From: Kryptolebias marmoratus
Lineage: Eukaryota; Chordata; Actinopteri; Cyprinodontiformes; Rivulidae
Length of the DNA: 64,000 bases
Reading direction: 5' to 3'
NCBI RefSeq assembly: GCF_001649575.2
Contig: NC_051438.1
Location: 7,632,056 to 7,696,055 of the forward strand
The position numbers and the translations under genes are program-made. A model generated the notes under the pieces. That model did not search any database, was not told where the DNA came from, and worked only from the letters and a program-made list of their open reading frames with translations. Shown here one piece after another: positions 34,501 to 44,843 of the stretch. Each line of letters opens with the position of its first letter. Position 1 is the stretch's first letter.

Positions 34501-37500
34501 TTCTTCCCCTCAATTTCCTTGTGACAGCTTCCTTGGCCCGTCTGAATGTTTCTCTCTCACAAGCTTCAGATTGTGTTTGTGCTTACTTCAAGTTTTGGAC
34601 ACAACAAACTGCAAACTGACTTTTGATGGAATTTTAAAATCCTTTCCAACATTTCAGCTGTCAGCTCTCATGTTAGGGTGGTGTTTCTTATCAGTCAGCC
34701 AGCTGTGAAGATCTGCAGCCACGCCCCTTTTGGCTGACTTCCTTTTTTTGGAGGGGTATGTTTTTGCAGAAATAATAACTTATTTATTTTATTAAACTTT
34801 ATTTAAGGCAAATACCACTGAGATCACATATTTCTTTTTCAAGGGAGGCCTCGGCCTGAAGGAAAGAATCGCAGTATAACTTTTTTGTATGTTTATGTCA
34901 TATCTGTGATTTGTTTTTCTTTCCTCAAAACTAAACAGCTGAAAGGACAAGAATGATGATTGAGAAGATCAAAATAGCTAATCCAAGTTGACCCACTTCT
35001 TAAGCAGGTCTTTCATAGCTGTTCTTGCAGACTCAATGATCACATTACACAGCCATTTTGGCAGTAATTTGAAAGTCCTGCCGATTGTGACCCTTTGATG
35101 ATTTTTCTGCTTGTAAATCACCGTGGACTGAAGGGCATTCACAGGAACAGCTATGACATTTTTCAGATTGCTGACAGCTGTTGGCTCATTGGTCTTGTCA
35201 GATGTAAACTGCACTTGTTAAACCTGAAAAAAAAATCTAGCTACACAAAAAATCTAAATGGTGATGTGTTTTAAAAAGCAGGGGGAGTTTTTTGTTCATA
35301 AAAGCTGTTGTACCTGACTCAGAGAGCGCCAGTCCATGTTCGCACTTCCTATGTAGAAGTGCTTCTGGTCAATCACCCACAGCTTGGTGTGCACGATGCC
35401 TCCGGTCACAGCGCTGAGGTTCACCTCTCTGACCTGTGCACCTGCCAAACAGGACAACAGAAGAAATCAGACTCCCCATATTTCTGCATATGTTTTGCTC
35501 CAAAAGTACAACAAACTGTGTATGGGTACGTGAGATTCCCACCTGTTGCAGCCAGCTCTGCTGTGTCCTGGGTCGAGGTTTGGGGGGCGTTGACGGCAAT
35601 CTGGAGGTTGATACCTTTAGATTCAAGTTGCTTCAGCCGCTCAAAGACTTCTCTTCCCTGAAAAGCATCCAGGAACAAAAACATAACCTCCCGAGTTCCT
35701 CAACATTTCTTCGTTGCAGAGTGAGGCCTGGCACTGTACTGACCTGAGAGTCAGAGGAGTCAGCGGACACCACATCGCTGCCTCGCAGGGTGAAGTAAAA
35801 AGCAGCGATGTGGACCGAGCTGTTGGCCTTGTCCAGCAGACGCAGCCAGCTGTCCGCGATGCTTAGACTGGACGGTGGAGAGGACAAGTACAGGCCGACG
35901 GGGATGCTTTCCACCAGCTGCACACTGAACAGCAGACAGGGGGATTCAAGTTACAACCCATGTTACCTTTCAGCGTCCTTTCACAACTTTTTTTCCTCTT
36001 TAATGAATACTGGTTGGGTGACAAAGCAGTATCTCGGTATTGTTGAAGCCACTCGGCTCTGAAAGATGAGCGCTGTGTTGATATTACTTGCCGACAGTCT
36101 GTGCTACAAGGTTCTGGTAGCAGGCAGAGGCCCTCCAGCCACTGCAGCTCAAGCTGAGCCGTCAGCTGAGCCACAGACATGGGGAGCCCGTAGTGCCAGA
36201 CATGTTGACCGAGTCCTCCCAGAAGCAGCAAGCAGAGAAGGGCTAAACATGGGCATCTTGACCTCTGTTAAACAAGATGGGTAGAATTTACCTCCCTTAC
36301 AATCATCTCAATCATAACTCCAGTAATAACTCTGCTGCATTCCTCTGCAGTTACTGCAGGGTGTGGTGACATTCCTTCATATATGACTGAAGCAGCTGAA
36401 ACCACTATGAAAACAAGTTTACTGATCACTGAAGGAGATCTGTGACAAACACACGTTAACTCACCTTTGTCGACTTGGTTGAGCTCACTTTCGCAGGTTT
36501 CTCTGGTGCTACAGGAGAGCTGGATTTATTGGTTTTCTTCTCTTCAAGATTTAGAAACTCCGGCTGTCTTGCGATCGGTTCTTGATGCTCTGAGTCATCC
36601 CCCACAGATATTTCGCTTCCCAAATCCTCCTCACACTCAGCATCTGATGAAGATCCACTATCTTTCTGTTCAGCTGTCTTCGTCGTCTCAGTCTCCCACG
36701 GCGGTTCTTCGTCCATGATGGCGTCCACTTGGATGACATCGGTGACATCATCTCTCCCCGCAGACTTCTCCGTGTCTCCGCTGGCGGTGAGCGTAAACCT
36801 GGTCTGTTCCTGAGGCTTCTGGCTGAGGGAGCTCTCATGTGAGAAATGGCTTTCAGGAGCATCTGGGATGGCACCTGCTTCAGCTCCTATGGTACTTTCT
36901 GTGTCTTGCTGTGGTCTGAGAGCAGGCCTGGGGCTTACAATCGCAGGGCTCTGACCAGACTCAAACAGACTCCAGCTTTTAGGTGGAGCACTTACAGAGC
37001 TGTGAGCTGCTGCAGCCGCTTGTTCCACGCTGCCAGCCACAGGGGAAGAATCAGAGACGGTTTTGGGAATGCGGACCGATGGCAAAGTGAGGGCAGTTTC
37101 TTTAACATCTGTTGGTTTGGACTTCGAAGCCTCCACACCTCCACCTGCAGCTTTTTCCGGAGGCTGAGCTACATGCACAGGAGTATCTCGTCTGGGAACA
37201 GGAAGCTCGGCGGTGACTGGTCGCTTCTGGAAAGTAGGTATCCGGGAGACAGGTTTCCCACCTTTACGATTCATGTCTTCCTTCTCCTCAAGTTCTTTTT
37301 TCAGGGCTTTGTCATCACAGTGGAACCGATCCAGCACAACACTGCAATCCTTCAGGTCCTGAGAATAAGGAAGCATGTACAAAATGTCTATTACTCGGCT
37401 CTCTGCATATACACACACACACACGCAGAATCTGAATCTCACCATGGCAAAATACTAAACAGGCACACCAAAACTTCAGCCAATCTAATAAACAAACAGT

Positions 37501-40500
37501 TAAACATCAACACATACTTTTAAATGTAATTCTGTCATGTGATTTTGCTGTAGAAATAACTCTATTACCTCTATTGCCTCTGTAGCACGGAAACACACAC
37601 ACCTATTCAAATTAGCTCTCATAAGTGGAGCACCACACCCTGTATGTTTACTTATGCAGCAGCTCCGTTACCGTGACGACAGCATCATTTCAGCTAGAGT
37701 TCTGATCGTAAAAACGTATTTTCAAATTTGTCCTCCTATTTCATAAATCTGCTAATGCACCGCGGCAACAAAAAACACAAAATTTCAAAAGAAAACAAGC
37801 AGCGTGAAAACAACGATACTGGCCCAGAGCTGCGTTTTCAAATGACCTTTAAGTTATTTTATAAGAGAGAAACTTTATTTTATATTAGTTTTAATATTTC
37901 TCTGTGGTTTTATTTTCTGCTTGTTTAAAACTTGTAAATAAATCACCCTGTTAGGCAGAATGACTGAACAACAAGGTACTGAGATTTTTTATTTCTTTTT
38001 AGAAATACACAATCATACAGCAAAGATAATTCCAATTTTATTCATAAAAACACTCCACTTTCAGGATATTTGTGATCAGGGTTCCTGCACATCCCCTCAA
38101 TCATTTAAGCCTAAATTTGTTTACATTTTAGGACATTTTTGACATCTAAGTCCAAACCTTTCATGTAAAGGTGCAGTATGGTCTGTACATAAAAGATGGA
38201 GAGCTGAGAACAATACCTTTGATTTTGATGAGTTCATGTTCTTTATCGTAGGGTTTAAATCTTTAGCACAACATGAGGTTTATTTTCTAAAAACACTTCA
38301 GAGTAAAATAAAAACCCAGCATATCAGCTGGACCATCTTGTTTCTGACAAGCTGCATACAGCATGTGTAACATGTTTGCATTTATAAAGCACATATTTAA
38401 ATTTCACTTGGCTACGTCCAAAAACTACAACCATGTTCACCTCTTTTATATTAGAAATATGAAAAGTGCTCAGTTTGTTTGATCATAATCTCTTTTTTCA
38501 GAAATTCACATTTGTATGTTTTAGAAAGAACAACAAAGAATAAAGTCTGGACACATGTTTTTCCATACGTGTCCAGACCTGGACCTATGTTAAAAAGTAA
38601 AAACAAAAAGCATCCAGCAGATCAGTCATACATTAAATTTCATAACAACATAAATAATAAAAAAGTAGACTGATTATTATTATTAATCCTTCAGAACACA
38701 ATACCAGCTTTACTACAACTTCATTTTTAACACGGGCGCACTACGGACAGCTGCAATCAACATTTCTTCAGCGCTTGCTTGAGCAGATCAATAACAGTAC
38801 TTCTGGTGGATAACAGTACTGTTTGTGGTGCAGTACAAACATTTGTGTATTCACCATTTTGGAAGCAACTGCTTTCATGCTGGAGACTGAATCTTGTAAA
38901 ATAGATCTGAATAAAAACATATTGACCGGAGATTTGAAATAGATTCTCCTGGTGATCTGTTTGGTTGGTAGAATCCACTCGACTGAGAGGAGAGCTACAC
39001 CAGATGTGCAAAGAACTACTAAATAAACCACAGGACAAAACATTAAGAAAATGAACTATTATTTACCACCCCCAACATCAACCAATCAGAAGCCTCGGCA
39101 GATAAATGAGAACTCTTGTCCAATCAGTGGTGGTGTTACAACAACAACATCTGCTTGCTAAAACATGGCTGTGATCATAAATAATCAAAGTTGGGGAGCA
39201 AGAAAAAAAATAAATCACCATTTTTGTGATTAAAATTACATTTTACATCATTATGCAGATCAGGGAAAACACAGGGACTCTTGTAGGCAAAGGTTTACAA
39301 AATATTTTTGGTCAATCAATGAAAAGTAGCCAGTGAAAACGCAGCTGAAAGAAGGTTTTATACAGCGATTTTCACTGGCTGAGATTGCTATGTTTTTAAA
39401 CAATTTGGGAAAGCCCAGATGGTGACGTCATAGCTTTGGAAGCTTTTGATTGGTTGACAACATTTAGGCTAATTGGAGGCATATCTGAGGATGGATTTTA
39501 AGGCCCACCTCAAACACAAAATCAAAAGAAATCAGCCAAGATATCAGGAAGAGAATTGTCGACCTCCACACTGGATACAATTTCTATATTCCTGAAGGTT
39601 CATCCGTTTTATCAATAATACATGAGTATCAACACCATGAGAATGTCCTGCCATCATACAGGAAGGAGGTTCTGATTTTTCGAGATGAACATGTTTTGGG
39701 GCAAAATGTTTGTATCAATTTTAAAACAAAACTAAAGATCTTGTGAAGATGCTGCTGAAGCTGATCAGAGAGTTATTATCCAAAGAAACAAGTCCTGGAC
39801 CAACATGAGCTGAAAGGACACTCAGAGAGGAAGTCGTTACTCCAAAAACAAGATTAAAAATCCAGATTACAGTTTTCACACAGGGACAAAGATCTTAATT
39901 TTTGAGACATGTCCTGTGGTCTGATGAAACTAAAACTGAACTATTTGGCCATAATGACCATAGTTACGTTTGGAGGATAAGGGGGAAATCTTGCACCATC
40001 CTAACTGTGAAGCACGGGGGTGGCAGCATCATGTGGTGGGGGCGTTTTGCTGCAGGAGGGACTGGTGCACTTCTCAAATTAGATGGCATCACGATGAAAG
40101 AACAGTATGTGGAAATACTGAAGCAACATCTCAAGACACCAGCCAGGAAGTTAAAGCTTGGACACAAATGTGTCTTCAAATGGACAGTGTCCCTCAGCAT
40201 CCTGACAGGTTAGTTATAAAGAGGATTAAGCACAACAAAGTCAAGGTTTTGGAGTGGCCATCACAAAGCCCTGATCTCAATCACAGAGAACATTTGTGTG
40301 CAGAGCTAAAAAAGGAGTGTGGCCTACAAACCTGACTCAGTTACATCAGTCCTGTCAGGAGGAACGCTTGCTTCTCATAATAGCTAACTATTATGAGAAG
40401 CTTGTGAAAGGATACGCAAGTCAAGCCATACAGTTTAAAGGGAACGCTACCACATCTAAAACAAAATGTATGCAAACTTGTGACTTTGAAGAAAGTAACA

Positions 40501-41352
40501 AAAAATAAATAAATTCAGTTAAAAAAAAAGCATGTTCCATCTCATTATTTGGGCATTTAACAAACAGAAATAATTAGGGGAATCCTAACTGACCTAAAAC
40601 ATGAAAGCTTTAGTCTGGTTTAATGTCAAATCGACAAAAAAAAATTGTCATGCGTCTTTTTATAAAGTGTATCTGGTTTCAGCAGCAGTAGCATATACTG
40701 TCCTTAAGGTCTGAGGACCCCCCTGAAGGTTCAATCCTAGAATCATCCTTGTGCTGTAATCAACTTAAATGTGTTGATTTTGGTCTTGTTCTCAGATCAT
40801 AGGACTCCAGTGGTAGTTTCTGTTTTTGAATCTGCTCTGCAGGGTAAAGGAAATGAGCGCACTTCCGCAGTAGTTCAGCTGTATTTCCTGGTAATGGGAG
40901 CCCTACTGCTGCACAGACAAGGTTACAGTGCCATATGTCTGTCAGCCCAGGTCTTGGTGAAAAGCAGCCCTGCCACACCCGGGCCTCGTGTCTGTGTGTT
41001 GTTTAAGTAAATTATGTCTCACCATTAGTTCTGCATCATCAGCAGCAGCCTCCTCTTCCTCCTCCTCCAACTCAGCCTGGTCCCTCTCCATCACTCGGCT
41101 TGGGACAGACTCCAAGTCTGACTCATCCGAATCCTGACAGAACCAGGAGGATCAGAAACACAGTTAAGGAGAGCCTCGGGTTCAAACCTCACCTATTACT
41201 GCGTGCCGTCCACAGTTTGTTACACCTACACAATGGTGGCGTCTAAGCCGTGCCACCAGACAGCGATATGAGTCAAATTAAAGAGGAAAAAAACACGATT
41301 TATAGTCCTATTAACGCATAAATCACGGAAGCAGTTAATAAAAACTTACCAT
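31513..41352 (-). CDS. PLD3/PLD4-like phospholipase D family protein with long acidic N-terminus
   Basis: Exons: 41352-41350 (ATG only), 41133-41023, 37358-36465, 36264-36088, 35917-35744, 35657-35543, 35441-35314, 34141-33938, 33752-33613, 33303-33138, 33029-32930, 31715-31513; 2415 bp, 804 aa, all junctions in frame. The last ~468 residues follow human PLD3 closely: a type II membrane anchor ([15 protein letters not shown]), [11 protein letters not shown], first HKD motif HTKLWVID with [10 protein letters not shown], second HKD motif HAKYMVTD with [13 protein letters not shown]3 and PLD4 are lysosomal 5'-3' exonucleases on single-stranded nucleic acid, and both active-site motifs are intact here. 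The ~336 residues before the anchor are acidic and low-complexity, with no counterpart in human PLD3. No Met precedes the anchor within its exon, so upstream exons must supply the start. Which paralogue it is I cannot settle. Confidence 0.88.
31820..32260. mobile_element. MITE-like element
   Basis: Shares GACGAGC, GTCC and TAAGACCAAA words with the reverse complement of 55665-55790. Noncoding, in the last PLD intron. Probably the same non-autonomous DNA transposon family. Confidence 0.4.
32336..32775 (+). mobile_element. LINE C-terminal fragment
   Basis: Open frame [40 protein letters not shown] and [20 protein letters not shown]: the C-terminal part of a very common fish LINE ORF2. The rest of the element is absent. 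In a PLD intron, antisense to the gene. Confidence 0.75.
34978..35214 (-). other. Unexplained 78-codon open frame in PLD intron
   Basis: Reads [20 protein letters not shown] through [20 protein letters not shown] and stops. A TTTTTTTTCAG tract and a GTGCAG acceptor just upstream would join it in frame after the first HKD exon, so it could be an alternative last exon truncating the protein. It could equally be a transposon or pseudogene piece. No homology recognised. Confidence 0.3.
36465..37358 (-). CDS. PLD gene exon: acidic/Pro-Ser-rich cytoplasmic region
   Basis: A 298-codon phase-0 exon. Starts [20 protein letters not shown] with a charged helix ([13 protein letters not shown]), then basic [13 protein letters not shown], then long Pro/Ser/Thr/Glu-rich sequence including [12 protein letters not shown] and [14 protein letters not shown]. 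It ends with a lysine-rich [12 protein letters not shown] directly before the membrane anchor. No known domain recognised; it would face the cytosol in a type II protein. Confidence 0.8.
38545..38578. repeat. Hairpin
   Basis: GTCTGGACAC and GTGTCCAGAC form perfect 10-bp arms around a 14-base loop. Could be a foldback remnant or pre-miRNA-like stem, but it is short. Confidence 0.5.
39500..40520 (+). mobile_element. Tc1/mariner transposon remnant
   Basis: A helix-turn-helix-like [14 protein letters not shown] at about 39530, then [35 protein letters not shown] and [14 protein letters not shown], the DDE-type Tc1 transposase core. Frameshifts and stops make it inactive. Terminal repeats not located. 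Confidence 0.8.
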
Positions 41353-41900
41353 GACCCAGTGATTTAGAAGTTAATGTCAAATAACTTTTTAGGCTGCTGC
41401 GGGGTGGGGGTCCTTTAAGATGTAGTTCAGGTTAGCTCGGAACAGTTAACTCATGCTAACAACTTCGCTTACGCTAAATACGAAATATCTCTATCTACAT
41501 ATATATGTTTAAATGCCTTTACAGATTAAAGGTTGAAGTAAAAAAAGCAGTTCGGTCCCTACACAAGCCGTTCCCGGGATGGTCTGCCGAAGCAGCAGCT
41601 AACGTTGCTGCCGTTAGAGAGCGAGCTACGTGGCCGTCCGTTGGTGTGGCTCCGAGCAGCAGAGGAAGAGGAGGAGGAGGGGGAGGAAAAAGCTGAGAAA
41701 TAAAAAAAAGTACCCACCTTGTATTCGCGTCTCGCCCCCAGGCGGGTCGACCTCCTCCTCGTCGTCGTCGTCCGACGGAGTTGGATGGAGCGCCTGGAGC
41801 GCAGCACTACGGGCATCCTGGGTCCGCTTTATTAATAATGCAGCGGCGCGGAGGCACGAGGCCGTCAACGGTCGGAGCGGACCGAAGAAAAGAAGCAGCC
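41350..41900 (-). other. PLD gene 5' UTR exons and start codon
   Basis: A GC-rich first exon ends with a GTGGGT donor after 41718. A small exon 41396-41350 follows an acceptor CACCCCGCAG and ends exactly with ATG before GTAAGT. The first exon has its own open frame (MTASCLRAAALLI through SDDDDEEEVDPP), but splicing to either downstream exon meets a stop, so it is best read as 5' UTR with an upstream ORF. Confidence 0.6.
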
Positions 41901-42290
41901 GCGGCGATTAAAAGTCACGTTTTTATCCGCGGGCCCGGAGATAATCCAACTGTGGCGAAACAGACGATTGGTTAACGCTGAGCTCGAGCCGCCGTTGGGA
42001 TTACTTTTTTAAAAACCCCAGAAAAGTTGTATTTTATATATTTTTTTAAAGAAATTGAACGCTTTTCCTGTGCTGAGACGTAAACAACAACTTGAAGTAA
42101 CCGCGATTTCGCGAACGACGCTGATTGGTTGCTGGATACAGCGCAGAGGCTCCGCCTACCAGACGTTACGCACCGCGCGGCCCCGCCCACCCGACGTTAC
42201 GCACCAATGTCTCGGCGGAAACCGCAAGGATTACAGTCGTCCGCTTCTGCCGCTCACCCTGGAGCTCCGCGTTCACCCGAAACAAGGTTA
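41700..42290. promoter_or_regulatory. Bidirectional CpG-rich promoter region, PLD gene / GPR137
   Basis: The only strongly CpG-rich stretch in its neighbourhood. ATTGG (inverted CCAAT) at about 41968 and 42124, CCCCGCCC GC-box at 42181-42188, and two copies of GACGTTACGCACC (42162-42174, 42193-42205) lie between divergent 5' exons. TATA boxes are not obvious. Confidence 0.6.
42206..42286 (+). other. gpr137: Probable GPR137 5' UTR exon
   Basis: CpG-rich sequence ending AAACAAG before GTTAGC, a good donor, 2.5 kb upstream of the first coding exon. Transcription start is not defined. Confidence 0.4.
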
Positions 42291-42941
42291 GCTATCGCCG
42301 AATTAATACCGAGAGCTTAGTAATTAAATTGTTCTTGCCGCTGAGCGTTTTGCTGCTAGCAGGCGTTAGAAAAACTACCGTAATATTTGATTAAAAGCCC
42401 GTTTCAGTCAGCCTTACAGTCGGTCGGCTGTTTATCTTCCGAAAACCAAAATACAGTAAAGGTGAATCACAAAGGCTTCAAGGGTTACTAAAACACACCC
42501 ACAGGCATAGAGAGTTTTAAAATATAATAACATTATATTATAGCAAAATCCTAAGCCTGATATAATGCAGTCTATTGGTCGAAACAGAAAGTGGCTACTG
42601 TATGATACAATGTTACTGTAAAGGTTAATGTAACCACATTAGTGTTAATCTCACTGTTTGGTTACATGGTGATGGTAATGTCTTCTGTGTGGATTAACTC
42701 AAAGACTGATACTGCTATGTGCAGGAAAACAGCTTCAAAAAGCGGATTTCTCCACGAATTATTTAAAAGAAATACTCGACTGTTTGACTTTCACTCACTT
42801 CCTGTTCATGTGTGATGAATATTAGCAGGACAAACATGAAGGTCTGTGCTGCTATAAAGTAAGATCTGTCTCAGTGGTGGAGAAAATGATAAACACAGAA
42901 TAATTGATGTTCACATTATCGAGCATAATAAGTCATATGGT

Positions 42942-42977
<36 letters not shown>

Positions 42978-44843
42978 GAGACACAATGGGCTAAGTAGAC
43001 AAAAATCCTAATTTAGGTTTTATGTTATTTCAGCTTATGCATTACCAGCCAATTTTTAATATATATTTTACACTTTAGACCTATTATACAGAAATTTGCA
43101 CGTGAAGTTAAAAGTGTATGCAAAGCTGAAAACTAATTTGCACTGTAGACCCCTTAAAATAGGCTTTTTTTTTGCCTTGATAACAGTTTTGCATGCTCTT
43201 CATTCCTTCAGCTTTTCGAAGGCCTTCACAGATAGTTGATACTGGAGTCCACGGGCTCTGATACAGATCTGCTTCTTCGGGCAAAGGTTCACCAAGTACA
43301 GGTGTTTCCCACTGAGCTCAACCCAAACGCGGCCGTGTTTCCCTGCAGACTTTGGGGATTTGATTTGAGCAGTTCTGGGAAAAAAAAATCACATTTCCTC
43401 TTCTCGGGGGGGGGGGGACCACAAGTCTAGATAATATCTGTTCTCTAAGTGTCACAAAGGTTGTTAGCATTTTGGCTTAACTACGAGCCAAACCAAAGTC
43501 CATATTTCCTCTAGTCACGTTTATTGTTTGTGGGGTTTTTCTTTTCTGGTTTGATTAGATCCTCTTTTCTCATTCCCCTCAGATGTGTTTATTTAGTGTT
43601 TCCCTTTGGGATTAACTTCTGATTAAAAAACAAAGTGAAGTGGTGTTATTTAGCTAGTTTTTTTTGGGGGGGGAGCTGGTGTCTGTAATGGCCATAACAT
43701 TGTGACCACACGAGTAGTAATCATATTAAATATTTCAGCAGTGTGTACTTTCAGTACCTCTCTTTAGTCTGCGTGTGCATCAGTTAACTTTGACTGTTCA
43801 CTCCTGTGTCACCACTTTATTGTTGCTTTTGTTTGTCCTTGAACTTTTGGTAGCTCCAACATATCACCTTGAAGGATGCTGACTTGCTGCCTGACATATT
43901 CTGCACACTGTCTGATGACGCCCATCTAAGTTTTCACCTGTGGTCATAATGTTACGGCTAATCTGTACAGGTCTGATCTGAGTTAAACAGAGTGCACACA
44001 CAGCAGTGAGGCCGTATTGGACACATGTAAAATTTGGCAAAAGGTCCTTTTAAGAACATTTAAAAAACTGTCTTGCTTTGTTTATATCTTTATTTTTATT
44101 ATTTTTAAAGTTTAGACTAGACGTGGGCAACATTTTTTTCCTGAAGCCCAGTTTTAATTACTCAAATAAGATCGAAAGGCCACAAATTGAAATAGTTTTT
44201 CAAACAAAACATCACCTGAAAAAATACACGAGGAAAGGATTCATTCTTTTTCATGAGCTAACATTTGTTTTATAGTTTTAGATGATATTAAGGTTGTCAT
44301 ATTTAGCTAAAAAAAAGTCTTAACGTATTAAACATACTAGCTGCAAACTGTTTTTTTAGACATCGACACTTGTTTTAAAATGCAGGATTTACCCTTTAAA
44401 GAACATCAATTCTTTGTCTGTATTTGTCAGCACAACCTTTGATCTTCTAAAACTGGCAAATAAAAGTTAGGCTCATTTTAGTCAAAAGCAAGAATGGCAC
44501 ACTTTGTTATAAACTGCTTAAAGGGCAGTAAAGACCTTGTTTTTACTTTTTTCTGGCTTTGATATTAAAATATTGGTTTTTCAGTGGTAGTTTTATTTTT
44601 GTTTGAGGCCATCAAGAGCCAGATTGAAATAGTCTAAGGGCCTCTTCTGGCCCTCGGGCCTTCTTTTGTCTATGTTTTGTTATGATGCCTAGTCGCTCAT
44701 CTTTTATCGCTGTTTTCTTATGATTATGAGGTAATATTTGTCCATAGGTTTCCCCCTCAAGGTCTTCTATGTAAAAGCTCAAAGGATAAAGCCGTGCAGT
44801 TTCTCTGTGACGATGAGCGCTCAGTAATCCTGCCGCTGCTCAG
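42287..44843 (+). other. gpr137: GPR137 first intron
   Basis: No coding exon. Holds a (TA)n(GT)n tract at 42942-42978 and, from about 44110 to 44680, a hAT-like repeat ending in GGCCCTCGGGCC. The exact acceptor before the start codon is not certain. Confidence 0.45.

Larger units (their letters stand above)
37460..41020. other. Long second coding-region intron of the PLD gene
   Basis: No exon between 37358 and 41023. It contains a perfect 10-bp-arm hairpin (38545-38578) and a Tc1-like transposon remnant (39500-40520). Otherwise AT-rich intron with no recognised content. Confidence 0.6.

Noticed and set aside
36846..37523. 225-codon plus-strand open frame
   Set aside because: Antisense shadow of the acidic PLD exon, which has proper splice sites and in-frame joins at both ends; the plus-strand frame has none.
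36465..41352. Acidic exons as a separate gene upstream of the PLD gene
   Set aside because: No stop codon or terminal exon fits between 36465 and 36264, and the phase-0 donor joins the membrane-anchor exon perfectly. RNA could still overturn this.
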